This document shows, one piece after another, positions 1 to 6,154 of a stretch of 11,693 bases of DNA. The translations under genes and the position numbers were made by a program. The notes below the pieces were generated by a model. The model saw only the letters and a program-made list of their open reading frames with translations, searched no databases and was not told where the DNA came from. Where the stretch lies: contig DLGG01000200.1 in assembly GCA_002482565.1 (NCBI GenBank), positions 1 through 11,693 on the forward strand. Direction: 5' to 3'. This DNA is from Solidesulfovibrio magneticus (GTDB lineage Bacteria; Desulfobacterota; Desulfovibrionia; Desulfovibrionales; Desulfovibrionaceae). Position 1 is the stretch's first letter. Each line of letters opens with the position of its first letter.

Positions 1-460
1 ACTCTTCCGGCGTCGCGGCGGGTCGGCCGCCGCTAACGTTGGCGCTGGTGGCCACCAGCGCCCCGCCGGCCAGCCGGCACAGGGCCGCCGCTGTTTCGTG
101 GGGCGTGAAGCGCACCGACACCCGGCCGGCGACGTCCTTGACCAACCCGGGCAGCGCCTGCCGGCACGGAACCACCAGGGACAGCGGGCCGGGCCAGAAA
201 AGCGCGGCCAGTTCGCCGAAATCGGCCCCAAGCTCCCCGGCGGCGAAGCCCGGCGGCACGACCGCGTCGAGTTGGGCCAGCTCGCCCACCAAAAGCGGCA
301 AGGGCTTGTGGGAAGGCCGCCCCTTGATGTCCACGATGCGCTCCAGGGCGGCGGCGTTGTCCGCCAGAGCGCCCAGGGCGAAATAGGTTTCCGTGGGATA
401 GACCACGCAGCCGCCGGCGCGCAGGATGGCTGCCGCCCGGGCCAGGGATGTCGTAAGCAT
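1..460 (-). CDS. tsaC: Threonylcarbamoyl-AMP synthase (TsaC/Sua5/YrdC family), 3' part outside the window
   Basis: The enzyme makes L-threonylcarbamoyladenylate from threonine, bicarbonate and ATP in the cytoplasm, the first step of the universal t6A37 modification of ANN-decoding tRNAs. The 153 visible residues, read on the minus strand from ATG at 460, show YPTET (21-25), DIKGRPSHKPLPLLV (44-58, the KxRP..KPL substrate/ATP-binding segment), FWPGPLSLVV (88-97), VSVRFTPH (114-121) and ATSANVSG (137-144), all hallmarks of the YrdC fold. Family members of the short TsaC type have about 190-210 residues, so roughly a quarter is missing past the left edge. The start is supported by AGGCGG seven bases upstream. 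The usual YPTETvYGLG appears here as YPTETYFALG, a mild variant. The gene is divergent from the glycosyltransferase gene. A Sua5-type protein with an extra C-terminal domain cannot be excluded because the end is not seen. Confidence 0.9.
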   Translation of the reverse strand, partial: MLTTSLARAAAILRAGGCVVYPTETYFALGALADNAAALERIVDIKGRPSHKPLPLLVGELAQLDAVVPPGFAAGELGADFGELAALFWPGPLSLVVPCRQALPGLVKDVAGRVSVRFTPHETAAALCRLAGGALVATSANVSGGRPAATPEE

Positions 461-505
461 GGATGGGCCGCCTGAAGTGTTTGCCGCGTCCCGACGCGCC
501 GGGCA

Positions 506-527
506 GGCGGCAATTGGACTTGCCGCC
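506..527. repeat. 8-bp perfect inverted repeat in the tsaC / glycosyltransferase divergent region
   Basis: GGCGGCAA (506-513) and TTGCCGCC (520-527) form a perfect inverted repeat around the six-base spacer TTGGAC. No T-run follows on either strand, so it is not an intrinsic terminator. It lies about 60 bp upstream of the glycosyltransferase start and about 45 bp upstream of the tsaC start, a suitable place for an operator. A weak promoter-like pair for the plus strand, TTGGAC (514-519) and TATGGG (538-543) at 18 bp, overlaps it. Nothing else of note is visible in the 127 bp between the two genes. Confidence 0.4.
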
Positions 528-587
528 CCGGACGGGCTATGGGCCAAGGCAACCTAGCACCAATGTCCCCAAGGGAAAAGGACCGCC

Positions 588-2270
588 ATGCCCATCGATC
601 CGCGCCGCCCCGCCCTGCCGCGACTCCCCGTCCCTTCCCCCCGTTTTTTGCCGGCCGTTCTGGACGCCCTGCCCTATTGGGGCCTGACCACCGAGCAAAA
701 GGAATTGCGCCGCTCCCTGGCCGGCCTGCTCCTGGCCCAGGGGCCGGGCCAGCCCGATTGCGCCGCCGCCGCCAAGGGGCTTATCGCCTACGCCGTCCAG
801 CGCGACCCCTTTGACCGGGAATCCCTGGCCCTGGCCGCCCAAACCCAGGCCGTCGCCCCGTTCCTGCCGGCCAAGGCGGCGGCCGTGACCGGCCTGCTCG
901 CCTCGCTGCCGAACCTCGACGACGACGAGGTCTCCTACGCGGCCATCGCCGCCTGCGGTGATCAAGAACTCCTCGTCCGCTATCTGGAGATCGCCGCCCG
1001 CGACAACGCCGCCGGCCTGGCCCGGCTGGCTCCGGCCTTCCCTGCCCTATGCCGCCTGCCCGACGCCGACCAGGCCGGCGCGCTCCTGGCCGGCTTTGCC
1101 TCCATCGTGCCGCCGCCGCTTTTTGCCCGCCTGGAGGCCGAATTCGCCTTGTTGCGACGCCCGCCCGAGGCCGCCCTGGAAAAGCTGCTCGCCCTGGACT
1201 GTGAGACCTGGGGACTGTTTGCCCTGGTCGGCGCGTCCCATTGTCTGGAACGCCTCGGCGACCGGCCGGCGGCCCTTGCCGCCTGTCTGGCCGTCCGGCG
1301 CGTCCTGCCCCAACACGTCAACCTCACGCTGCGGGCCTTCGAACTGTCGCGCCGGCGCGAAACGCCGCGCCCGGCCCGGGCCGGCGAGGCGGCGGTGTGC
1401 CTGTATTCCATGAATAAGGAGACGCTTTTCCGGGAGTGCCTGACCCATTTGGCCGCCACCGACCTTGGCGAGGCCCTGGTCGCGGTCCTAGACAACGGCT
1501 CCACGGACGGCACCGGAGCCATGCTCGAAGCCGTGGCCGATCTTTTCCCGGCCGGCCGGTTTGTCATCGTGCGGCTGCCGGTCAACATCGGCGCGCCCGG
1601 GGCGCGCAATTGGCTTTTGTCCGTGCCCGAGGTGGCGGCATGCCGGCATGTCGCCTTTCTCGACGACGACGCCTTTCCCGAACGCGACTGGCTCTCGCGC
1701 CTGCTGGCCACGGCCCGGGAGCATCCCCAGGCCGGGGCGGTCGGTTGTTCCATCACCGATTGCCAGCCGCCGCGCGACCACCAGTCGGCCGACTTCAATC
1801 TTTTCCCGCCGCAGATGGGCAAGCCGGCCATGGCCGAGGCCAAGGAGCGGCTTTTCGTGTGCGAACCCTGCCGGGGCGCGGCCGACCTCGGGCTTTTCGC
1901 CTACGTCCGTCCCTGCCTGTCGGTGTCGGGCTGCTGCCATCTGCTGTCGCGGCAAGCCGTCACGGCGGCCGGCCCCTTCGACATCCGCTTCAATCCCACC
2001 CAGTTCGACGATCTGGAGCGCGACATTCGCTCGTTTCTGGCCGGCTTCCCCAGCGTCTACGACGGCGCCGTGCGGGTGGGCCACAAACAGGGATCGAGCC
2101 TGGCCCTGGCCCAGACCCCGGCCCAGGTGAGCCAGGTGCTCGGCAACAAGATCAAGCTCGAATACTGCGTGTCCGACGCCGACGCCGACCGGCTGTGGCG
2201 CGACAATCTGGCGCTTTTGGGCAAGGATTTAAAGGAGAAGGCAGCGGCTGTGGAGGCGCTTGGGGAATAA
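588..2270 (+). CDS. Family-2 glycosyltransferase with a long N-terminal helical region
   Basis: This is probably a cytoplasmic inverting glycosyltransferase that moves a sugar from a nucleotide-sugar donor to a glycan, lipid or protein acceptor; the acceptor is unknown. The GT-A domain starts near residue 269 (AVCLYSMNKE). It shows DNGSTDGT (302-309, nucleotide-binding loop), NIGAPGARNWLL (the usual GT2 N.G.a.ArN segment), FLDDDAFPERDWL with the metal-binding DxD at 359-361, and QFDDLERDI (472-480), which probably holds the catalytic base. Residues 1-265 are Ala/Leu-rich, apparently all helical and possibly TPR-like, with no motif I recognise. The C-terminus carries no obvious membrane segment. 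The ATG has AAAAGGA six bases upstream. It appears monocistronic, with tsaC divergent and the permease gene convergent. At 560 residues it is much longer than a minimal GT2 (about 250-330). The catalytic class is fairly sure, the pathway is not. Confidence 0.85.
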   Translation: MPIDPRRPALPRLPVPSPRFLPAVLDALPYWGLTTEQKELRRSLAGLLLAQGPGQPDCAAAAKGLIAYAVQRDPFDRESLALAAQTQAVAPFLPAKAAAVTGLLASLPNLDDDEVSYAAIAACGDQELLVRYLEIAARDNAAGLARLAPAFPALCRLPDADQAGALLAGFASIVPPPLFARLEAEFALLRRPPEAALEKLLALDCETWGLFALVGASHCLERLGDRPAALAACLAVRRVLPQHVNLTLRAFELSRRRETPRPARAGEAAVCLYSMNKETLFRECLTHLAATDLGEALVAVLDNGSTDGTGAMLEAVADLFPAGRFVIVRLPVNIGAPGARNWLLSVPEVAACRHVAFLDDDAFPERDWLSRLLATAREHPQAGAVGCSITDCQPPRDHQSADFNLFPPQMGKPAMAEAKERLFVCEPCRGAADLGLFAYVRPCLSVSGCCHLLSRQAVTAAGPFDIRFNPTQFDDLERDIRSFLAGFPSVYDGAVRVGHKQGSSLALAQTPAQVSQVLGNKIKLEYCVSDADADRLWRDNLALLGKDLKEKAAAVEALGE

Positions 2271-2277
2271 GACCAAT

Positions 2278-2320
2278 CGGGGCTCCGCCCCGTGCCCCGC
2301 CGGGGGGATGATCCCCCCGG
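2278..2320. terminator. Tandem GC hairpins between convergent genes (terminator or REP-like element)
   Basis: Two hairpins lie in the 73-bp gap between convergent genes. The first is CGGGGC (2278-2283) paired with GCCCCG (2287-2292) around TCC. The second is CCGGGGGG (2300-2307) paired with CCCCCCGG (2313-2320) around ATGAT. The second is almost perfectly self-complementary and so reads the same on both strands. Neither is followed by a clear T-tract. It may therefore be a factor-assisted bidirectional terminator, or a copy of a dispersed GC-rich palindromic element. Elements of this style (GGGGCTCCGCCCC followed by CCGGGGGG/CCCCCCGG) are, from memory, common at gene ends in Desulfovibrio-type genomes. 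Confidence 0.55.
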
Positions 2321-2343
2321 ACCCCTCATTGATGAGCGAGCGA

Positions 2344-3486
2344 TTAGTCCAGCGTCTGGCGGTAGCGCTTGATCCCGACCCCCACCGACACGAGCAGGAA
2401 CAGCCCGATGGGCCACATGTGCGGCACGATGTCCACAAACGTGTTGCCTTTGAGCACGATGCCCCGCACCACCCGCAGATAGTGGGTGAGGGGCAGGGCC
2501 GACCCCAGCCACTGGGCCCACTGGGGCATGCCTTGAAAGGGAAACATGAAGCCGGACAGCAGGATCGAGGGCAGGAAAAAGAAAAACGACATCTGCACGG
2601 CCTGCAACTGGTTCTGGGCGATGGTGGAAAAGGTGATGCCCACGCCCAGATTGGCCGCGATGAAGGGAAAGGACACCAGAAAGAGCAGCGGCAGGCTGCC
2701 CACGAACGGCACGGCGAACAAAAGCCTGGCCGCGACCACAATCAGGCCCATCTGGATGTAGCCTACAACAATATAGGGCAGGATCTTGCCGAGCAGCACT
2801 TCCGTGGGCCGCACCGGAGTGATGAGCAGATTCTCCATGGTGCCGCGCTCGCGCTCGCGGGTGATGGCCAGGGACGTGATGATGACGAGCGTCATGGTCA
2901 GCACCACGCCCATGAGCCCGGGCACGATGTTGTACTGGGTCACGGCCTCGGGGTTGTAGCGGGCGTGCAGCCGCAGATCCACCGGCCCGTCCTTGGCACG
3001 AAGCGGCAGCAGCGGTCCGGTGAGGTCGCGGTTGAAGGCGTCGGTGGCTGCCTGCCGGATGGCGGCCACGGCGTTGGAGGTGGCGGCCGGGTCGGTGGCG
3101 TCGGCTTCGAGCAGGGCCACCGGACGTACGCCCCGGACCAGATCGCGGCCGAAGTTCTGGGGGATGGTCAGGACGAACTGGATGCGGCCCAGGCGCAACA
3201 GCTCGTCGGCCTCGGCTTCGGTGCTGATTTCCTTGGTGAACTTGAAATAGTCGCTGTTTTTCATGGCCGCGGCCATGTCCCGGGAAAAGACCGAACGGTC
3301 GTTGTCCAGGATGGCCGTGGGCAGCTGCTTGGGGTCGGAATTGATGGCGAAACCAAACAGGATGAGCTGCAAAAGCGGAATGCCCACCATCATGGCAAAG
3401 GTCACCCGGTCCCGGCGCATCTGGGTGAATTCCTTGGACACCATGGCCCCGAACCGGGCCGGGGAGAAGCCGAGGAAGCCGGACAT
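2344..3486 (-). CDS. ABC-2 type exporter permease (YbhS/YbhR/YhhJ-like)
   Basis: Inner-membrane permease of 380 residues. An N-terminal membrane segment (about 28-48) is followed by a periplasmic domain of about 140 residues (50-185). Five more hydrophobic segments follow, at roughly 186-207, 233-258, 263-289, 298-319 and 354-372. The motif ITRERERGTMENLLITP (208-224), between the periplasmic domain and the next helices, is typical of YbhS/YhhJ-type ABC-2 permeases. The start at 3486 is chosen because its ATG shares one base with the TGA of the ATPase gene (TGATG). A longer in-frame reading would run 78 codons back into the ATPase gene with non-protein-like sequence. It is the last gene of the TetR-fusion protein-ATPase-permease operon. 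The classical E. coli ybh operon has two permeases; here only one is present, so it most likely works as a homodimer. The substrate is unknown; relatives export drugs or ions. Confidence 0.9.
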   Translation of the reverse strand: MSGFLGFSPARFGAMVSKEFTQMRRDRVTFAMMVGIPLLQLILFGFAINSDPKQLPTAILDNDRSVFSRDMAAAMKNSDYFKFTKEISTEAEADELLRLGRIQFVLTIPQNFGRDLVRGVRPVALLEADATDPAATSNAVAAIRQAATDAFNRDLTGPLLPLRAKDGPVDLRLHARYNPEAVTQYNIVPGLMGVVLTMTLVIITSLAITRERERGTMENLLITPVRPTEVLLGKILPYIVVGYIQMGLIVVAARLLFAVPFVGSLPLLFLVSFPFIAANLGVGITFSTIAQNQLQAVQMSFFFFLPSILLSGFMFPFQGMPQWAQWLGSALPLTHYLRVVRGIVLKGNTFVDIVPHMWPIGLFLLVSVGVGIKRYRQTLD

Positions 3487-4409
3487 CACGACACCGCCTT
3501 GCGCATGAGGCTGATGAAGACCTCTTCGAGGTTGGAGGGTATGCGCCGCAGGGTCAGCGGCGCCGCGCCGTAGGGGGCGAGGCTTGCGGCCAGGGCGTCG
3601 CCGTCGCGGCCGCTGACGTGCAGCGTCACGCCAAAGGCCACCACCTGCTCCACTCCGGGCAGGCCGCGCAGCTTGTCGATGAAGCCGTAGAGGTCCGGGC
3701 CGCTGATTTCGTAGGTGCAAAGCCCTTCCTGGGACACGATCTCGCCCACCGTGCCGGTGGCCAGCAGATGGCCGTAGGCGATGTAGGCCAGCCGGTGGCA
3801 GCGCTCGGCTTCGTCCATATAATGGGTGGAGATAAGGGCGGTGATGCCCTCGCCGGCCAGCTTGTGAACCTCGTCCCAGAAATCCCGCCGGGCCATGGGA
3901 TCGACTCCGGCCGTGGGTTCGTCCAGGAGCAGCAGGCTCGGCTGGTGGATCATGCAGGCGGCCAGGGCCAGGCGCTGTTTCCAGCCTCCCGAAAGCGTGC
4001 CGGCCAGCTGGTCGCGAAACCGGCCCAGGTTCATGCGCTCAATGGAGCGGGCAACCCCGGCCGCCCGGTCGGCCACGGCGTACATGCGGGCGATGAAATC
4101 GAGGTTTTCCCGCACGGTCATGTCTTCATAGAGGGAAAACTTCTGGGACATGTAGCCCACGTGGGGCTTAATGAGCTCGGCCTGCTCCCGCACGTCGAAG
4201 CCGAGGCACGTGCCATGGCCGTCGTCGGGACGCAGCAACCCGCACAACATGCGAATAAACGTGGTCTTGCCGGAGCCGTTGGGGCCGAGAAAGCCGTAGA
4301 TCTCGCCCCTGTTTACCCGCATGTCGATGTGATCGACCACGGTCTTGCGGCCAAAAATCTTGGTCAGCCCGGTCACGTCGATGACGGCATGGCCCCCGTC
4401 GGCGTTCAC
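3486..4409 (-). CDS. ABC exporter ATP-binding protein (YbhF-like, single domain)
   Basis: ATPase that powers the adjacent ABC-2 permease from the cytoplasmic side. All catalytic motifs are intact in 307 residues: Walker A GPNGSGKTT (42-50), Q-loop Q89 in YMSQKFSLYED, signature LSGGW (139-143), Walker B LLLLDEP (159-165) with catalytic E164, and H-loop H196 in ISTHYMDE. The C-terminal extension ending in NLEEVFISL (293-301) is typical of drug-exporter ATPases such as YbhF and DrrA. The start is GTG at 4409, overlapping the TGA of the fusion-protein gene (GTGA), with AGGAG seven bases upstream. E. coli YbhF is a tandem of two such domains (about 580 residues). This protein has one and must dimerise. 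It is not an MlaF: the sequence style and the partner genes fit the exporter class, although it is the only ABC ATPase in the window. Confidence 0.92.
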   Translation of the reverse strand: MNADGGHAVIDVTGLTKIFGRKTVVDHIDMRVNRGEIYGFLGPNGSGKTTFIRMLCGLLRPDDGHGTCLGFDVREQAELIKPHVGYMSQKFSLYEDMTVRENLDFIARMYAVADRAAGVARSIERMNLGRFRDQLAGTLSGGWKQRLALAACMIHQPSLLLLDEPTAGVDPMARRDFWDEVHKLAGEGITALISTHYMDEAERCHRLAYIAYGHLLATGTVGEIVSQEGLCTYEISGPDLYGFIDKLRGLPGVEQVVAFGVTLHVSGRDGDALAASLAPYGAAPLTLRRIPSNLEEVFISLMRKAVS

Positions 4410-5386
4410 GGTTTGGCTCCTGAACCGGCCGACTCCAGATACACGTCGATGGGCAGTCCCGGATGCAGGCGCGGCGCGACGGCGGGATCAAAGGACGCCT
4501 CCACCATGACCACGAGCTTTTCCCGGAACCCCTGGCTGTAGATGACCGGCGGGGTATATTCCACCTTGGGCGCGATATAGCTGATGGTCGCCGTCACGAC
4601 CTCGCCGCCGCCGTCCCAGGCCACGCGGACGGGTTGACCGGGCTTAAGCCCCCCGGCCACGGCCTCGGGCACGAAAAAACGGGCCTTGACGTTGGCGTCG
4701 GGCAACAACACCACCACCGGGCTGCCGGCCGCCGTCCACTCGCCCCGGTAGTGGAGCAGATCGTAGACCAGCCCGCCGACCAGGGCGGATTGGCGCATCT
4801 GATCGAGGTTCCACCGCGCCTGGGCCACCACGGCCCGGGCCGCGTCCACGGCGTCGGCCGCCGCCCGGATCTGGTCGATGCGGCTGGGCAGCTTGCCCGT
4901 GGCCAGCTTGGCCTCCAGCTCCCGGACCTGCTGCTTGTCGCGGGTGTGGGTGGTGCGCGAGGTGTCGAGCTCTTCCTTGGCGATGACCTCGCTACCGTAA
5001 AGCTTGATGCGGCGGTCATATTCGAGGCGCGACAAATCCCGGGCCGCTTGGGCCCGCCCTAGATCGGCCTCGATCTGGTCTATCTCCTCGGGCCGCAGCC
5101 CCTTCTTGCGGTCGTCCAGGGTGGCCTCGGCCTGGCGCAGATCGGCCTGGGCCTGGGCCAGGGCGGCCGTCTCGAAGGCATGTTCCAAGACGTAGAGCGG
5201 CTGCCCCGGGATGACGCGCTGCCCGCGCGAAACGGTCAACTCGTCGAGCCGGCCGCCGATCTTGCCGGCAACATACACGAATTCGCCTTCGACATAGCCT
5301 TGATAGCTCGTCTGGCCGTCGGGCTTGCAGCCGCCAAGGGCGCAAACGGCCAACAGGCACAGCGCAGCGTGGATAAACGTTCTCAT
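4406..5386 (-). CDS. HlyD/YbhG-type membrane-fusion lipoprotein of the ABC exporter
   Basis: Periplasmic adaptor of 326 residues that links the ABC-2 permease to an outer-membrane channel. The N-terminus is a signal peptide with lipobox LGGC (17-20), so C20 is predicted to be lipidated. K21 at +2 gives no Lol-avoidance signal, so its final membrane is uncertain. A first beta/lipoyl half (about 32-62, GYVEGEFVYVAGKIGGRLDE) is followed by a long Ala/Gln/Glu-rich coiled-coil hairpin (about 70-200). Then comes the second lipoyl half and a beta-barrel domain (SPVVVLLPD, VEYTPPVIYSQ), the last segment being typical of YbhG-like adaptors. The ATG overlaps the TGA of the tetR gene (ATGA), and AAGGAGG lies seven bases upstream. 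No outer-membrane factor gene is nearby, so a TolC-like partner must be encoded elsewhere. Confidence 0.9.
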   Translation of the reverse strand: MRTFIHAALCLLAVCALGGCKPDGQTSYQGYVEGEFVYVAGKIGGRLDELTVSRGQRVIPGQPLYVLEHAFETAALAQAQADLRQAEATLDDRKKGLRPEEIDQIEADLGRAQAARDLSRLEYDRRIKLYGSEVIAKEELDTSRTTHTRDKQQVRELEAKLATGKLPSRIDQIRAAADAVDAARAVVAQARWNLDQMRQSALVGGLVYDLLHYRGEWTAAGSPVVVLLPDANVKARFFVPEAVAGGLKPGQPVRVAWDGGGEVVTATISYIAPKVEYTPPVIYSQGFREKLVVMVEASFDPAVAPRLHPGLPIDVYLESAGSGAKP

Positions 5387-6018
5387 GCCCCACCCTCCTT
5401 GGGCTCGGCGGCCAGTCCACGGGTCAGCACATCAGCCAAGAACGCGCCCATTTCCCCAACCGGCATGTCCGTGCGCATCCCCATGGCCTGGGCCACCTGG
5501 GCGAAACGCCGCCGTAGCGGCTCGGACAGACTGTAGACGATCATGCCGCCCACCAGCGTCAGATGCACGAAAACCGGCTCGGCCGGCCGCAGCAGGCCGG
5601 CCTCCTGCCCCCGGGCCAATATGCCCCGGGTGACGCCGAAGATGCGGCGAAATTCCATCATGGCCGCCGCCGGCATGTTGGCTCCGCCCGAGGCCATCTC
5701 CAGGGCCATGATGCGCGGCAGCATGGGCAGGCGGGTAAAAAGGCCGGCCAAGGCCTCGGCCAGGGCGGCCAGGGAAGCTCCCGGAGCCAGTCCCGGCGCG
5801 GCCGCCTGCTCCACCGCTCCGGCCACCTGGCCAAACAGCCGCAGCATCACGGCTTCGTAAAGCTTTTCCTTGTTGCCGACATGATAATACAGGCCGGCCT
5901 TGTTGACGCCGGCCCGTTTGGCGATGGCCTCGACCTTGGCTCCGGCGAACCCCTGGCCGGCGAACTCCTCGGCGGCGGCGGCGAGGATGCGCGAGGCGAT
6001 GTCCGGGGGTGTTTCCAT
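5383..6018 (-). CDS. TetR/AcrR-family repressor of the exporter operon
   Basis: DNA-binding regulator of 211 residues. The N-terminal domain (IASRILAAAAEEFAGQGFAG at 7-26, then KVEAIAKRAGVNKAGLYYHV at 28-47, then GNKEKLYEAV) is the classic TetR helix-turn-helix. The rest is a helical ligand-binding and dimerisation domain. The start at 6018 is preferred over the in-frame ATG at 6039 (seven residues longer). Only the former has a good ribosome binding site (GGAG at 6025-6028, six bases away), and the latter lies inside the likely operator and close to the predicted transcript start. It is the first gene of its operon and overlaps the fusion-protein gene by four bases, as in the E. coli cecR-ybhGFSR arrangement. 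It probably represses its own operon and may also act on the divergent mla operon through the related site there. The ligand is unknown. Confidence 0.9.
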   Translation of the reverse strand: METPPDIASRILAAAAEEFAGQGFAGAKVEAIAKRAGVNKAGLYYHVGNKEKLYEAVMLRLFGQVAGAVEQAAAPGLAPGASLAALAEALAGLFTRLPMLPRIMALEMASGGANMPAAAMMEFRRIFGVTRGILARGQEAGLLRPAEPVFVHLTLVGGMIVYSLSEPLRRRFAQVAQAMGMRTDMPVGEMGAFLADVLTRGLAAEPKEGGA

Positions 6019-6030
6019 GGCGCGCTCCGA

Positions 6031-6063
6031 TTTAACCATTTGGTTTAAAATTTCGGTTAAACC
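6031..6063. promoter_or_regulatory. Candidate TetR operator, copy 1 (exporter operon)
   Basis: This AT-rich island in GC-rich DNA contains two overlapping symmetries. AACCA-TT-TGGTT (6034-6045) extends imperfectly to TTTAACC...GGTTTAA. GGTTTAA (6042-6048) and TTAAACC (6057-6063) form a perfect 7-bp inverted repeat with an 8-bp spacer. It lies just upstream of the tetR start at 6018. On the minus strand TTGACG (6082-6077) and TTTAAC (6061-6056), spaced by 15 bp, are a plausible though slightly short -35/-10 pair. The repeat would overlap the -10 element, which fits autorepression. The segment CCATTTGGTTTAAA (6036-6049) recurs with one change at 6104-6117. Confidence 0.55.
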
Positions 6064-6089
6064 GGAACGTCCAAACCGTCAAGGAGAAC

Positions 6090-6116
6090 ATGAACGCCGC
6101 TTCCCATTTGGATTAA
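6090..6116 (+). other. Possible 8-codon leader ORF upstream of mlaE
   Basis: AAGGAG (6081-6086) is followed three bases later by ATG and an ORF encoding MNAASHLD, ending in TAA within the second operator copy. The spacing is short. The predicted mla -10 element lies downstream of this ORF, so it would be transcribed only from an upstream start. It is recorded as a possibility only. Confidence 0.15.
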
Positions 6117-6129
6117 AGCAGTGTAATCC
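6104..6129. promoter_or_regulatory. Candidate TetR operator, copy 2, and mla promoter -10 region
   Basis: CCATTTGGATTAAA (6104-6117) matches 13 of 14 bases of the site in front of tetR, 68 bp away and in the same orientation. It runs into an inverted repeat GGATTA (6110-6115) / TAATCC (6124-6129) with an 8-bp spacer, the same spacer length as in copy 1. TGTAAT (6122-6127) is a good -10 candidate for mlaE and would place the transcript start about 20 bp before the ATG at 6155. A repressor bound here would cover the -10. The -35 is weak (TTCCCA at 6101-6106, 15 bp away). Confidence 0.5.
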
Positions 6130-6154
6130 GTGAGCCGGCCAGGGGGAGACAACC

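Noticed and set aside
2260..3573. Long plus-strand open frame of 437 codons
   Set aside because: It is antisense to the ABC permease, is rich in His, Gln and Gly as expected for a shadow in GC-rich DNA, and has no recognisable domain.
3487..3720. N-terminal extension of the permease reading frame
   Set aside because: The extra 78 residues are an out-of-frame reading of the ATPase gene; the TGATG overlap at 3484-3488 gives the true start.
3486..4409. Idea that the exporter ATPase also serves as MlaF
   Set aside because: It has the C-terminal extension of drug-exporter ATPases and is coupled by overlap to its own permease; nothing in the sequence supports sharing.
3618..4541. 307-codon plus-strand open frame
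   Set aside because: Antisense to the ABC ATPase, whose motifs are all intact on the other strand.
6018..6039. Alternative tetR start at 6039
   Set aside because: No ribosome binding site, lies inside the palindrome, and would be only about 10 bases from the predicted transcript start.
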